From Viola odorata (Eukaryota > Streptophyta > Magnoliopsida > Malpighiales > Violaceae), in NCBI GenBank assembly GCA_963691705.1, contig OY829544.1, positions 37,407,917 to 37,471,916 of the forward strand: a stretch of 64,000 bases of DNA, given 5' to 3'. The notes under the pieces are model-generated. The model was given only the letters and a program-made list of their open reading frames with translations. It was not told the origin of the DNA and made no database searches. Below, piece after piece: positions 21,666-32,782 of the stretch. The position numbers and the translations under genes are program-made. Position 1 is the first letter of the stretch. Each line of letters begins with the position of its first letter.

Positions 21666-21684
21666 CAAAAGCTCCGCTACCACT
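21666..21684 (-). other. Candidate primer binding site of element C
   Basis: On the - strand AGTGGTAGCGGAGCTTTTGG follows the LTR end. It resembles, but does not equal, the initiator-Met site TGGTATCAGAGC, so the primer tRNA is uncertain. Confidence 0.4.
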
Positions 21685-22947
21685 TGATGTGATCCTGCCT
21701 AGGGTTAGTAAACCAGATTACAATGGAGCTTATGGAGGATCTAGCCAAACGAATTATCTAGCGACAACTATGACCATAAGAAGAAAAGACACAAGATTTA
21801 CGAGTTGCAGCGGAGAAAGTACATAAAAAAGTGATGGAAGATGAGAGTTACTGGGAATTAGAAGATGGATGGAAGGGACGGAGATGAGCACACACGAAGT
21901 AGCGAACAATCCAAAAGGTTTGCTTGATCAAGATATACTCCGAGGGCCAAGATTGAGACTCGTTTCTATGGATGATCAACCAAATAAACATATATTTCAT
22001 TCAACAAAATCGTCACAATCAATACAAACTTTGATTTCCCGGAGAGAGATCGGGAGGAGTAATCTCAAACTCAAGCGATCCCTCTCAAGGAATTAAAGTG
22101 ATGAGCCAAGGCTTAGGATGATAAGAGAAAGGAGTAATCTCACTTTACAAACATCAACCAAATGTCTAAGCTCCCCTAAAATGAAACAAAAGAGTTACAT
22201 ATATAGTTGGTATGCAATTTGGGCTTGAAAAGCCCAAAATTCGTACTCAAAACAGATGCTGGCGTGATCACGTTAAGGCCTTAGCGTGATCACGCCAGAC
22301 AACTTTCCCTTAGCGTGATTCACGCCAACACCTTAGCGTGATCACGCCAAGATGCCCAAAAATCCAAAATAGCATCCGAGAGTAGCGTGATCTAAGAACT
22401 CTTCACGCTAAGAGCTTAGCGTGATTACGCTAGACCTCTTTCCTTAGTGTGATCATGTTAAGACCTTAGCGTAATCACGTTAAGGATTTTTCCACCAGCT
22501 TCAGCTCCGCGCGCCAAAATGTCGACAAGCATAACTTCTGATCCACCCGTCCGATTGACCTGAAACTTGTCCCAAATGAAAGCTAACATCTTGAAGTTTC
22601 CATCAAGCTTCGGTTCTCATAAATCGGAGGCCATTTGCTTATCCATATTCTGGTGACAAATAGGCGACGCAATTCTGACTTGCATAGATGGAGCATTTGT
22701 TGTCAAGGCCTTGGGAGGAGTGCGCGTGGCTTGGTGACTTGTTAGGGCTAGACGTGCCTCTACTTCATGGATTTCTCAACCATCTTGGGAGTTTTGCGTG
22801 TCTAGGCCTAGGGATTGCGAAGATTTAGCACTCGATCCTCGACCTTGGGCATGAATTATGCGCATTAGCAAGGCTCGGCTGCCCGTGACCGATCCTCTTG
22901 GCAAGGTGTTAAGTTGTTCTAATTCGAAGGGGGCCGTGATCGCATCA
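21685..22947 (-). repeat. 5' LTR of element C
   Basis: It pairs with 16397-17659 and has the same length (1263 bp), with only scattered differences. TAACC follows at 22948. Confidence 0.93.
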
Positions 22948-22952
22948 TAACC
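22948..22952. repeat. Target site duplication of element C, right copy
   Basis: TAACC, matching 16392-16396. Confidence 0.93.
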
Positions 22953-23033
22953 AGTCTTTGGGGAAATGGGGGCTCGAGAATCATATGAATGTATTCCTGG
23001 GTAAATTCGGGTGGATTGGGGTCATTCCTTGGT

Positions 23034-24451
23034 CAACCTTTGGGAGAGAGAATTCTTTCTTCCATGCCCTCGACTAGCCTGGGTACCTTTGGAAGTTTTT
23101 CTCTAGGCTTTGGCTTGAGTTCGGACTCCGGAGAATTCACAATATTGTGGGCAGGATGTGTAGGTGGTGTCAAGGTCGTTCCACTTCGTAGTGTCAATGC
23201 ACAGACATTGTGCTTCGGATTTGTTTCGGTCTGAGGTGGAAATCTCCCCTGATTTTTTAACTCTTTCACTTGGCCCATCATCGTGCTCATCTATTTCTTA
23301 AGTTCCTCGATTTCTTTCTGCTGCTCGGGATTCTTAGGTATCTTGGTATTCGGGGGCACGACAAAAGTCTGATCCTGGGGAGGTTGGCGTTGATACTGAT
23401 TTTGATGAAAAGTGGGTCGAGGTCTGTAATTCTGCATGTTGGGGGGTGGAGGGTGATTTCCATACGGATTCTGCTGGTGCTGTTGGTGGCTAGGCCCCGA
23501 AGGCTGAGGGTTTGGAACCCATCCTGGATTTGGCTGTTTCCAACCCTGATTGTAGTTTTGACCATAAGGAATTGGGATATACTGACCAGCAGCATTAACT
23601 TGGATTTTGTCCAGAATGTGGGGATATGCATCAGTGGGGTGGTCCACAAAATTACAGATTTGGCAGGCCTTAACAGGCGCGGATTGCCCTGACATAAAAT
23701 TCTGAAACATCCTTGTAAGGGAGGATAGCTGATTCTGCAAGGCTGCCACTTGGACATCTTGGCCTTGATTGTTGGCATGGTCAGACGAAGCATTCTTGGC
23801 CATGAGTTCTATTGTTGCCTTAGCGGCTGATGGGGTAAGAGCGGTTAGAGATCCGCCGGCAGCAGCGTTGACTAAGGCCTTATCGTGGGCTTTGAGGCCT
23901 TCACAAAAATACTGAACAAGGGCATGCTCTGTAAGGTTATAGGAGGGACAACTAGATTGCATCTTCTAGAACCTCTCATAATACTGGGCTAGAGTCTCCT
24001 CCTTCTTCTGGACTATGGAGACAAGTTGTTTGTGCGTAGTGTTGGAAATAGAAGTCGGATAATACTTCTAGGTGAAGATCTTAGACATGTCCACCCAATA
24101 ATGAATTGATCTTGGTGGGAGGTCATAATACCAGTCGAGGGCATCATCTTTGAGAGACCACTGGAAGGCGCGCAACTTGGCTTGTTCGATGCCGACATTG
24201 GCAGGTTTCATGGCCTCGTAGATAGAGTGGAGCTGTTGAAGATGGCGGAGTGCATTTTCCTTGGCAACCCCTTGAAAGGTTGGAAGGTGATGCATAACGG
24301 CTGACTTCAAGGTCCAGTCATTAAGGACAGTGGGCCAGACAATGCAGCTACTTGACATGTCGGGGGTTGCATGGACGTTATCGATGGTTTGTTGTGCTGG
24401 AGGAGGTGGTGGTGGATCCTCGTGACGTTCATTGTTGTCATGGTCTTCCAT
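23034..24451 (-). pseudogene. gag of element B, broken
   Basis: It starts at the ATG at 24451 (MEDHDNNERHEDPPPPPPAQ). The capsid domain holds DWTLKSAVMHHLPTFQGVAK, LRAFQWSLKDDALDWYYDLP and, after a stop near 24068, the frame resumes at 23962 (SYNLTEHALVQYFCEGLKAH). A single zinc knuckle reads CQICNFVDHPTDAY; the last Cys is replaced by Tyr, while E keeps Cys. A Gln/Pro/Asn-rich tail follows to 23291, then TNPKHNVCALTLRSGTTL. The 3' end is cut from protease by element C at 22952. Confidence 0.8.
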
Positions 24452-24720
24452 AGCTGGGAAATTAAATTGGGATGCTACTGGATTTTCGAGACTACGATGG
24501 AGATAGGCTAGATCTAGGAAAAACTGACGGTCCTAGCCGGCCAGATTGGAAGGAGATCCGTCGAGGACAGGATGTGGGATCACTCTACGTTGGGTAGATG
24601 TTCCTCTAGCTTGCCTTCGAAGTTCTCTCTCCATTCTGGTTAACTCGTGGTCTAGAGGGAGTAGATCCGGAGCAGATCTCCTGGTCATACAAAAATAAAA
24701 ACAGAATTAGTACCGTTCAA

Positions 24721-24738
24721 TCCCCGGCAACGACGCCA
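24721..24738 (-). other. Primer binding site of element B
   Basis: The - strand TGGCGTCGTTGCCGGGGA lies five bases after the 5' LTR. It is complementary to the tRNA-Asp 3' end except for one base, as in Athila/Calypso elements. Confidence 0.88.
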
Positions 24739-24743
24739 AAATT

Positions 24744-26348
24744 TGATCGTCACTCAAATGTATTAAATATTTTCCTGATGCCTAAATGCATAAATAAATG
24801 TGTACAGGGAAAGACAGGGTCGAACCACAAAGATTGAAGGAATAAGACGTTAATAAAGATGTATGACAAGGGACAAATGCAATAGAATACGGTCAAGAAA
24901 CACTGGGGGAAGTTTTTGTCAATTAATGAATTAATCAACGCAGATATGGGAGCTAACAAGACAGATAAGTAAACAAATATAAATCACAATCATAAAAGGA
25001 ACATGCATTCGGAGGCTCGAAAGTAAAAAGCAATCAAGGGCAAAATAACAAAAGAGACTCGAGGGCACGAAAAGCAGTAAGAGAGATATAAATCAAAGGG
25101 GAAGAGATCTTAGCAAAAGGTGTTCTCGGGTTGCATTCTAGGTCAGTTAATCATGGGCACGAAAATATTCCAAACTCAAGCACAGACCTTCTATAGGAGT
25201 CATGTTTCTACGTAGACTCCCTACTCACCTTCGTAGGTAGGAGCCACCCCCCGTTTCCACATATGGGGTGGCCTTGACATTTCGCCGTCCTCTCGGGAAC
25301 GAATGCGGGGAGGCGCTACTCAAAATGCCCATGAAGTGGAGGCAAGACAAATCTAGGGCGTGACATCTCAGTTTGTCAAGCTCGCATCACATAACCTAAA
25401 CAATCAAATACCCCTAGACGAAAGACTTCTCGCGATGTCTACACTAGGTGTCTACTTTGTCTCAAGGATTTGCGTCAGTTATAACCAAGAGAATGACAAT
25501 ACTCATGCAGAAATATTGACAGTTGATCAAGCCCTCAACAGTTCTAAATAAGCAAGGATTAAAACGATAAATGATTGATTATGACAAGAGAATATATTAA
25601 GCACGTTTTAGGCCTCCTAACTAACCCTTGCAACCCTCGCAACACCCTTCACTAAGAAGGTGGTATTTAGCTACTCATAACAAGATACGAATAGTGGAAA
25701 ATAAATATCATGCAAGAAAGATTAAAGAAAAAGGATTAGAGGAAACCGGTAAATGATTTAATAAATCAAAGGAGAATGGCTTCTCCCCTTTACAAAACTG
25801 GCGGCTGCTCCAAGATTCAAGAGAATAATATCCCTAGAAATTAGGGTAAAAGAAAGAGTAATGTTTTTAGTGTCTTAAGTCAGCCTCCTTTTACAAAAAC
25901 CCTAAAGTTAATCTTATATAAGCTAAAACTAGCTAGGGGACAAACATACAACTAAGGGAGAGAGGGTGTCAGCGCTTGGGAGGACGCCAGCACATAGGGG
26001 GACCGCGTCCTTGGCAGAGGATATTCTGGAATCTTCTATAAGCGTCTGACACCTTCTAGAAGCGCTTGGGATTCCTTCCTTAGGCTCTTGATCTCTGATC
26101 TGACGCAGGGAAGTCAAGGGCATAAGACTGCTCACTAGTCTGGTTAGCGTCGCGGGCTCGATGACCTCTGCTCTTCTAGACCTCGATCTTCAAATCTTCA
26201 GAAATCCTTCCAAATATGCTCGTTTTTGCTCTTTTCTCCCTTTAGGCACTGATATGCAAAAAGATGGGAAAAGGGCAAATCAGAAGTATCTTGCCCTCGA
26301 AAAGGCCAAAAATAAGATATAAAAACCTACAATAAAGACATGCTATCA
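24744..26348 (-). repeat. 5' LTR of element B
   Basis: 1605 bp, TGATCGTCACTC ... ATGCTATCA on the + strand, pairing with 6518-8122. Confidence 0.93.
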
Positions 26349-26353
26349 TCTTG
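26349..26353. repeat. Target site duplication of element B, right copy
   Basis: TCTTG, matching 6513-6517. A's LTR resumes here (TCTTGCCCCTGATTG, as at 2846 onward). Confidence 0.95.
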
Positions 26354-26544
26354 CCCCTGATTGGGTTTTACTTTCGTGCCCTTGATTTCTATTTTTATTA
26401 GTTGTCTTGTTAGCAACCATCTCTATCTTGGTTAACTAGATTAACCAACCAAAACCCCCCTTTGTTTCTTTTATTGTTTTATTTTATATCTGGTCTTGTC
26501 TAGTGTATGTCTTTACTATTCTCTGTGGATCAAACATCTTGCCA
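26354..26544 (+). repeat. 3' LTR of element A, second part, truncated
   Basis: It aligns with the 5' LTR of A up to CTTGCCA (3041 in the 5' copy). Similarity then stops abruptly, so the last 73 bp of the LTR are missing. Confidence 0.85.
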
Positions 26545-27204
26545 GTTTGCTATACTTTTCTTTTCTTAAACCTAATTCATTTTTAAACATCATTAAATTG
26601 TATCATTCTGAGTTTAAAATTAATTTACTTAATGATGTGAGTATTCAAAAATTGGAGGATAAGGTCTATGTGATTGATAACAAAGAATGAACTCTTGTTT
26701 CATTTGGTATTCGATTGTATGCAAGTTTGCATTTGTTGATGACTTATCGCTATTTTTTACTTGCAATTCATTTGGATACAGATTCATAATTGTGGTACCG
26801 TTAACTCCTTGTTCTTTAAAGTATTTTGCAAGCTTAGGTGTTGACAAGAACTTGGTGATGGCAAAGATACCACGCGAGCAAGCTATAACGCACATGGAGC
26901 GCTTGGGTATGCCACGGACGGATCATGGATACCGTACGTATTTGAAGCTATTCATTAGGGTTCTTGATTGGGATAGGATATTCTTACACCTACTGAGGTT
27001 TCCTACCCAATTTGACAAGGCCTTAGCCGAGGGAGATGATGATTCGAACCACATCATCGCCGAACACATAGACACCACCGCCGATGTGGATGTCTCGGGT
27101 AATTTCTGTCTTTCTAGTGTGCCTTTTGTTGATACTAACTTAAGGTGTTGTGTTGTGTATTTAGGTCCAGATTTGAGGATGAATCTTTTTCAAGGGGGAG
27201 GGAA
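26545..27204 (+). pseudogene. 3' coding end of element D
   Basis: An ORF from 26687 runs through the LTR start to 27457. Only its part near the LTR is recognisable: DLRMNLFQGGGND at about 27172-27210 matches the DSRTNPFEEGE ending of element C and the RTNPF.EG ending that I know from plant Ty3/gypsy polyproteins. Upstream sequence (MAKIPREQAITHMERLGMPR) is not recognised and no integrase motif is seen. CAAGGGGGAGGGAA at 27191-27204 is the polypurine tract. Confidence 0.5.
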
Positions 27205-28361
27205 TGATACGATCCTAGCCCTAACGCACGCACAACAGGCACCTAGGTGCACACATGAGATGACCAGCCGAGCCAACCCATTGAAGAGAGGCTTCGACCA
27301 GCGATCCAAAGTAAATATAAGACAGAAGTATGTCTTAGGAGAGTCATGGCTAAGTTTGGGGTCAATCGCACGAGTAGATTACAAAAATGCCCAAGTCAAC
27401 TTGTTATGTGCAAGAAGGGTACGCACAAGGTCCGCAAATGCATACGAGGGGTTCTAGACGGAGCTACACAAGTCATAATCATGCTATCAAGCATGTTTCC
27501 GCAGGATGTTGTCTACATTGTGACCAAGTTTCAGCTCAAACGCATGGGCCGTTTGAATGTTATGTCTCTAGACATTTTCGCTGACAACAATCCTACGCAG
27601 ACAAGGACTTCAAAATGCATCCGTCAAAGCCAACGACCATTACTCAGTCCAACCAGGCCTGGGCTAGGACGAGGATCACCCTCCTGCTATTTTCGGGTGT
27701 TAGCTTTCGATTGGGACCAGGTTCAGCCCAATCGGACGAGCTAATCAAAAGTTAAGGCGGGTGGACATTTTGGCGCGCAGTGTGAACGCATGGCCAAGCC
27801 CGACTTGGAGATTTCAGCCCAAAGCATGTCCAAACAGTGAGAACATTCCAGAAGTCTTAGAAGGCTTTAATTGTATTTATTAATTAGTTTTTCCAGTTAT
27901 TAGACTAGTAGAAGTTCTATTTTGAATGTACGTAGGAGTTCTAGTTAAAATAGGTTTCCTAGTTATAGTTAAACTAGTACTTAGCGCAAGCCTATATAAA
28001 GGGGCGCATATACTCATTGTAATCAAAATGTTTTTTGTCAATTAAAATCAGAGAGTTTCTCTATTGTTCACGTGTGAGTCTTGTAAATTCTTAAGTCCGA
28101 ACGCTTAAGTCGATCTGCAAGTAAAAGACCGAGAGTTCAAACCCCATTATTTCGTTTCACCTAGATTGAGTAAGGCAGGTCTCATACTAGGTCTAGAACT
28201 CGATACAAGAACCTCAATTATTTAGCTTGGATTGCCTAACGTAGGTCTGTTAGGAGGTTTAAGCATTGAAAAGAGTTATTTTATTCCGCAGTCAAATCCA
28301 AACCGCGAACTAGATCAGGAAAAGTACTTGTTACGAACCCTAAGCAACTAAGATCGTATCA
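27205..28361 (+). repeat. 3' LTR of element D
   Basis: It begins TGATACGATCCTAGCCC right after a polypurine tract and ends CTAAGATCGTATCA, giving perfect short inverted ends TGATACGATC/GATCGTATCA. A TATA box (CTATATAAAGG, about 27992-28002) and a following GTAATCAAAATG-type R/U5 region support + orientation. The length is 1157 bp. Its 5' partner is outside the window. ORFs inside it are not genes. Confidence 0.85.
27992..28001 (+). promoter_or_regulatory. TATA box in the LTR of D
   Basis: CTATATAAAG lies about 790 bp into the LTR. This is a usual U3 promoter position. Confidence 0.6.
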
Positions 28362-28493
28362 ATTGGCATACAAAGGAAGGTATTGCAATCCATCATCAGG
28401 AAAACCATACAACAGCCGAAGAACTAAATAGAGGAGAAACCATATTCATTAAAGAAAAACCATGTGGTATCTACAACATCAAAAGAAACAATT

Positions 28494-28890
28494 AAATAGG
28501 ATAAGCCGAGGAAGCTTGATCATCACCCCTATTACCTGGTGGACTGGGAATTCCCCTCAAGGCATCAGCAATAAAAGTTGATTCAGAAGATAAAGCTTTA
28601 ATCCCTTCCTAGCAGCATGTCAACAAAGCTCTCTTATTCTTCAGCATATTAATAGCAACGTAAACATGGGAAATACAGATAACGGCCTTAGAAATAACCT
28701 CGAGCGAATCATCATTTTCTAAAGTCATATCCCGTCGGACCTCTAAAGGATCGAGCAGATCCTCCAATCGACGAATATCATCGGAGGTTCTAAATAGTAT
28801 ACTTTCTAAAGCAGGGCTATCCACACTGATGGCATGATGCTTCACAATTAGAGCTTCTGACAGGAGAATTTGTTTTTGCTGTTCATCCAT
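28494..28890 (-). pseudogene. Small antisense ORF in F, no recognised family
   Basis: The ATG at 28890 opens MDEQQKQILLSEALIVKHHA, a helical, acidic protein of 93 codons. After a stop at about 28607 the same frame continues to a TAA at about 28494 (ALRGIPSPPGNRGDD). It lies downstream of the antisense gene at 29315-31346 on the same strand and could be its 3' exon or a separate ORF. No motif is recognised. Confidence 0.35.
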
Positions 28891-29314
28891 AATAATAAGA
28901 GAGTAAAAGAAAGAATGAACATGTAGTGAAAAAATGGAAAAAAAGGAAGAAGTAAAAAAGAAATAAAGAAAGTAGGGCTAATTTATAGAAAAACAAAGGC
29001 ACAAAGAAAGAGAAACTTCACTTTGGAAAAGAAAGAAGTACCTCGAAATACAAAACAGACAGTGATATGATGGTCAAAAGAAGCGACCATAGGGAAATGC
29101 GAGAAGATAGTGCATGGCAAGACAATCAAAAGACAGGGTATAATTAAAAAAGTTCAGAAAATAGCCAAAATAGGAAAGGTATTAGACATCAAACAGTAAT
29201 AAACAAGCATTACTAAGGGTACTACCGATAAAACACAAAACGTACAAAGTTCAAGCGTTACATAAAGAAAATATCCATAAAAAATCACACAAAATAAACT
29301 AAGAATTACATTCG

Positions 29315-31346
29315 TTATTCCGCCCTGCTGGGTGTGTCACCATCAGTTGGCCCACTAGCATCAATCGACCCGCTTGCCTCAGTCGGAGGATCCTCCAAAA
29401 GATGAAAAATACCTGCTCGTTTAAGCCTAAGGGTAATAGTTGGATTAATCCTTTGACAGGATAACATAGGCTCTCCGTAGACATCCGAAAAACCATCAAT
29501 CACTGCACAAATTGTATTCTCTTGAAAATCTCGTACTCTAGAAGGAAACTCCTCAATCTCCCTCCCTCTATTAGCAAGACTACAACGCAAGTTTGATAGC
29601 TCCTCCAAACGTTCAAACTCCGTTCTTTGGAGGGTCTCTGAAAACTCTGCCTCCCTCTTTCTGAAACTTTCCCTCTCCTCCAACAATTCAGCTTTCTACC
29701 TCTTTCTCTGCGATAGCCTCTTTGGCACATTGTCGCCAGGTATTAACCGCATCAGGAACTCCAGATAGCTCATTGGCATAATGATCCAATAAAAACCGAA
29801 CCTGGCAGAAACTTGTAACCATATCAGATCGAACCCTATCAGATTGAGCGCCTAAAGTTACCGATTGTAAAGCTTCATTATGGGCCGGAATATCTATCAT
29901 CTCGGTAAGATATCGGGCAACCCACATATCATCACCAATGGGCTCCGATACTCCCAAGGATCGAAAACCCTTAGATCCAAAATGCCGCAAATTCAACTGA
30001 TGGGTCACTTCACCTAAAGGACCATAGGAGGAAAGAACCGCAGTCAAATCGCAAGATACGCCAGAAATACCGAAAGCAGGGTATGCCAGCAAGGGAGGTC
30101 GAGGGACAAAAAAGAGATCCGTAAGACCTGAGGTGGTTGGAGGAAGGGAGGTCATAGGCACAAGTGTCGATTGAGGTCCTCCAGATGGAATAAATATGAA
30201 AGGATCCGAACGAGGAGAAAGCCTCTGAACAAAGTCTCCAGGCAAGCCAAAGGAAACTGGCTCAGGAGACAATGTACCTGAATCGATAGTTCCCAAGAGG
30301 GAAACCTCAACAGGAGGCCCAATAACAGATGGCAGTCCTGAATGTGTTATCCCACCTTCAAGTTGAATAGTATCCAAAGGAATATCACTACCGATCTTCT
30401 GACGCTTACTCCAAACGGAATCCATATCGTAACTAGACCCTGGAATAACACTCGTGTCTACTAACGAAGCTTCCCTAATCTGGAGAGGAGGGTTCACAAG
30501 AGTAGTCTTCCTCTTCTTCTGTTTCTTTGATTACGACTTGTTGATATCCTCTATAACTGGATTTTTTCTTTGTTCTTTCCTCTTCTCAACCTCTGGCTTC
30601 TTTATCTCTATAACAAACAAGGATATATCAGAGTTAGAAAAGGAAGTTTGCCAATATAAAAAAGAAGTATGCTTACCCTCAGGACATTCTGATAATGGAG
30701 TACCGATAGCTAACAAACGAACATTGAAAGGAGACCTCACAAGGACTAGTCTATCAGCTAGAGCCTGAGAAGTATCGGACAAATCATTTGGCTTCCTCCA
30801 ATGACTCTCCCAAAATTCCCTATTAAACCTAGATCTCCAGGTGAAAGAAGAAGATTCTACCACAAAGAAATTCCTTCCAATCATGAACAGCCATCTCAAT
30901 GGCTTGAAAATTGTCAAGAAAGGGCTGCACATAATCATCACTCCAACAAGAACCGAAAGAAACCACACTTTTTTGACAGAACAATTGAAAAAAAGTATTT
31001 AAATAACCTAATGGAAGGGGAAGGTATGCCATTTATCTCGCAAATTTTGATAAAAAGAATGAATAGAAGACTAACCATTAGGAGATACTTGAGCGACATT
31101 CAGACCAAGATTGTTAAACCCATACAAAAACATCTTGGTGTACAACACCCGCCGGTGCAACCCTAAATCACTATTCAAGCGAACGTTCTAACCAGCAACC
31201 CTAATCTTATATTCCGCCGGCAAAGCACCGCCAAACTGGGCCAATTACCTCTCAATATCCTCTAACCTAGTTAGCCTAGAAGGGGTTTCCTCAATCTTTA
31301 TCTCATATATACCCTGGGGTTTCACAGAGGGGGTGGCTCGAGGCAT
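29315..31346 (-). pseudogene. Antisense gene copy 1 of element F (gag-like/PF04195-like?)
   Basis: The start MPRATPSVKPQGIYEIKIEE is at 31346. Conserved blocks shared with copy 2 (34160-36279) follow in order: VRLNSDLGLHRRVLYTKMFL; a W.DDYVQPFLDNFQAIE block near 30900-30945; FFVVESSSFTWRSRFNREFW; then, after a clear intron (about 30609-30677, GTAAGC ... TTATAG), basic and Ser/Pro-rich sequence; FRSLGVSEPIGDDMWVARYL; and a coiled-coil end (LLEERESFRKREAEFSETLQ). Lesions are stops near 31242, 31186 and 30531 and a frameshift near 30870. The WK...FFV pattern recalls the plant 'putative gypsy type transposon' domain, but I am not sure of that. Confidence 0.45.
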
Positions 31347-31666
31347 ATTGGGAATAATAAAAGGGAAACAACGTGACAGAACTGGAAATAAGAGGAATAG
31401 TGAGGAATACCTGACGAATCGACGATCAAAAGGCAGCCACACAAAGACTAATTGGAACTCCAGTAGTAGAGAAACCCTATGACGGCACAGGCTAGAAAAG
31501 AAAAGAGAACAAAATAGACAGAAGGAGATAAGTGAGAATAAAGAAAAAGACGAGGCAGGGTAACGAAGTTTATATAACACCACTTCAGTACCGTTAAAAA
31601 ACCCTATCATATAAAGACAGGTGGCACATACCCAATGGTAGATCGACGCGTCACCTAGCACTTTTT

Positions 31667-32655
31667 AAAACGTCATTCAAAAAATCACTTTGAAATCAAA
31701 AGGAATGATTACACACACCTGCGAAACGGCTCCTCAAAGGTCCTCCTCAAAAACCAAGGCGGCATCATAAACAGCTGGCACACTTTGCTCAGCAAACAAG
31801 ACGCATGATAATAATTAAGTCTGACACAACATTAATGAGAGATTCCATCAACATTTAAAGCGATTCGATAGCCATAACGAAAGGTTATGCCTATCAGAGA
31901 TAACGGTTATCTCGGCAAACGGAAATCTAATCCTAGCGATATAACGGAAGGTTATGCTTGTTAAAAATAACGGTGCATACGTTATCCAACAATCATCTCG
32001 ATATCAACTATAAATTACCCTGGTAACATGGTCCTCAAATCCTAACAGAAGGTTATGTTCATCGAAAGTAACGGTGAATTTCGTTATCAATTTTTTATAT
32101 AAACATATAGATCGAGGAAACTACAACGGAACGTAACGCTTGTGGGACTCAATCATCCTTTCGTTAAACAATTGAGAGCATTCTACACATCAGTAAAGTA
32201 GTCCATGGAAAAATATGCATGGTAGAATAATGATTCACAACAAATTATATATTACGGCTTAAGAATAGCCAAACGGAGTGATATTAGCAGGTTATCATAA
32301 GTAATGGTACTAAGAAACTAATCGAAGGTATAATAGATCTCCAAAGAAAATTTTATTAAAATGTAACGGCCATACGACATCTACAAGGAAAGGTAAAAAA
32401 CATATATGGCTAATCCTTATCAAAGGAAAGAGTACACGCCACTCAAAGGGCGCGACTGTTGGGAAAGACCCAAAGAAATAGAACATTAATGACACGCCCA
32501 ACTGTTGGAAAGGAACGAAAAGACCTGAAGTAACATCGATCGACTCAATATTCATCCCCACAATGACCGAATTTTTTGTTATTCTGTTATTAAAATTAAA
32601 CAAACAGTATTCTGTTATTAAGCTACCATATCCTAAATCATATAGGGTTTGATTA
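31667..32655. other. Non-coding part of F with degenerate repeats
   Basis: No supported ORF. A loose repeat of the form TAACGGAAGGTTATG ... TAACGGT occurs three times (about 31877, 31942 and 32043). Confidence 0.35.
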
Positions 32656-32782
32656 ACGAGAGAATAACATGAGATCATATTTAGTGCATATCTCCGTTAT
32701 CTCTGTCGATAGGCTACCAGAATAGCATGAGATCATATTTAGTACATATCTCGCTCAATATGATCTCATGTTATTCTCTCGT
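32656..32782. repeat. Perfect 26-bp inverted repeat
   Basis: The left arm 32656-32681 (ACGAGAGAATAACATGAGAT...) is the exact reverse complement of 32757-32782, with a 75-bp loop. The loop holds a third, direct, imperfect copy (AGAATAGCATGAGATCATAT at 32720). Confidence 0.85.

Larger units (their letters stand above)
16397..22947 (-). mobile_element. Element C: non-autonomous LTR retrotransposon related to D, inside B
   Basis: Two 1263-bp LTRs (16397-17659, 21685-22947) read TGATGTGATCC ... GATCGCATCA on the + strand and are flanked by TAACC. On the - strand a purine-rich GAAGAGGGAGAGGT abuts the left LTR and a primer-site candidate abuts the right one, so it runs right to left. The internal 4.0 kb has no protease, RT or integrase motif. 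The 3' end (GATTCGAGGACGAATCCTTT..., then the LTR start TGATGCGATC) closely matches that of D (GATTTGAGGATGAATCTTTT..., then TGATACGATC). The LTR pair looks the least diverged of all, which fits it being the youngest insertion. Confidence 0.9.
6518..26348 (-). mobile_element. Element B: Athila-like Ty3/gypsy retrotransposon, complete ends, degenerate ORFs
   Basis: Two 1605-bp LTRs (6518-8122 and 24744-26348) end in TG/CA and are flanked by the 5-bp duplication TCTTG. A tRNA-Asp-type primer binding site sits by the right-hand LTR, so transcription runs right to left. In that direction the order is gag, protease, reverse transcriptase, RNase H, integrase, then an Athila env-like ORF and a long 3' untranslated region. 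This is the Athila layout. Element C is inserted between gag and protease. Without C the element would be about 13.3 kb. The total of 19,831 bp includes C and the assembly gap. Confidence 0.95.
2539..26544 (+). mobile_element. Element A: non-autonomous Athila-related LTR retrotransposon, interrupted by B
   Basis: The 5' LTR (2539-3114) is followed by an Asp-tRNA-type primer binding site, an internal region of 3.1 kb (3115-6207) with no pol, a polypurine tract and a 3' LTR that starts at 6208. The 3' LTR is split by element B at 6517 and continues at 26349/26354 to 26544. The last 73 bp of that LTR (the counterpart of 3042-3114) are missing. The internal region 4441-6207 is related to the 3' untranslated region of B (8123-9860, opposite strand), e.g. 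the shared block around CTAAGTG(C/T)(A/G)GGGAGGGATTTA and the repeated AAGTTCAAGTGTGGGGAAG. This marks A as a non-autonomous derivative of a B-like family. Confidence 0.8.
1..28361 (+). mobile_element. Element D: chromovirus-like Ty3/gypsy retrotransposon, 5' end outside window, interrupted by A/B/C
   Basis: The + strand gag and protease at 232-2070 and the + strand 3' coding end, polypurine tract and LTR at 26545-28361 fit one element split by element A at 2538/2539. The 5' LTR would lie left of the window. No reverse transcriptase, RNase H or integrase is found on either side of the insertion, so pol has been lost, probably by the same deletion that cut the end of A's 3' LTR. The protease signature (SCTN ... 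ILLGRPW) resembles that of chromoviruses such as the CRM group. Joining the two halves into one element is inference from orientation, order and family likeness. Confidence 0.6.

Noticed and set aside
27205..27744. ORFs of up to 132 aa
   Set aside because: They lie inside the LTR of D, have no family likeness and cross the LTR boundary.
27840..28361. Possible host promoter with TATA box
   Set aside because: The TATA box belongs to the LTR of D, whose ends TGATACGATC/GATCGTATCA enclose it.
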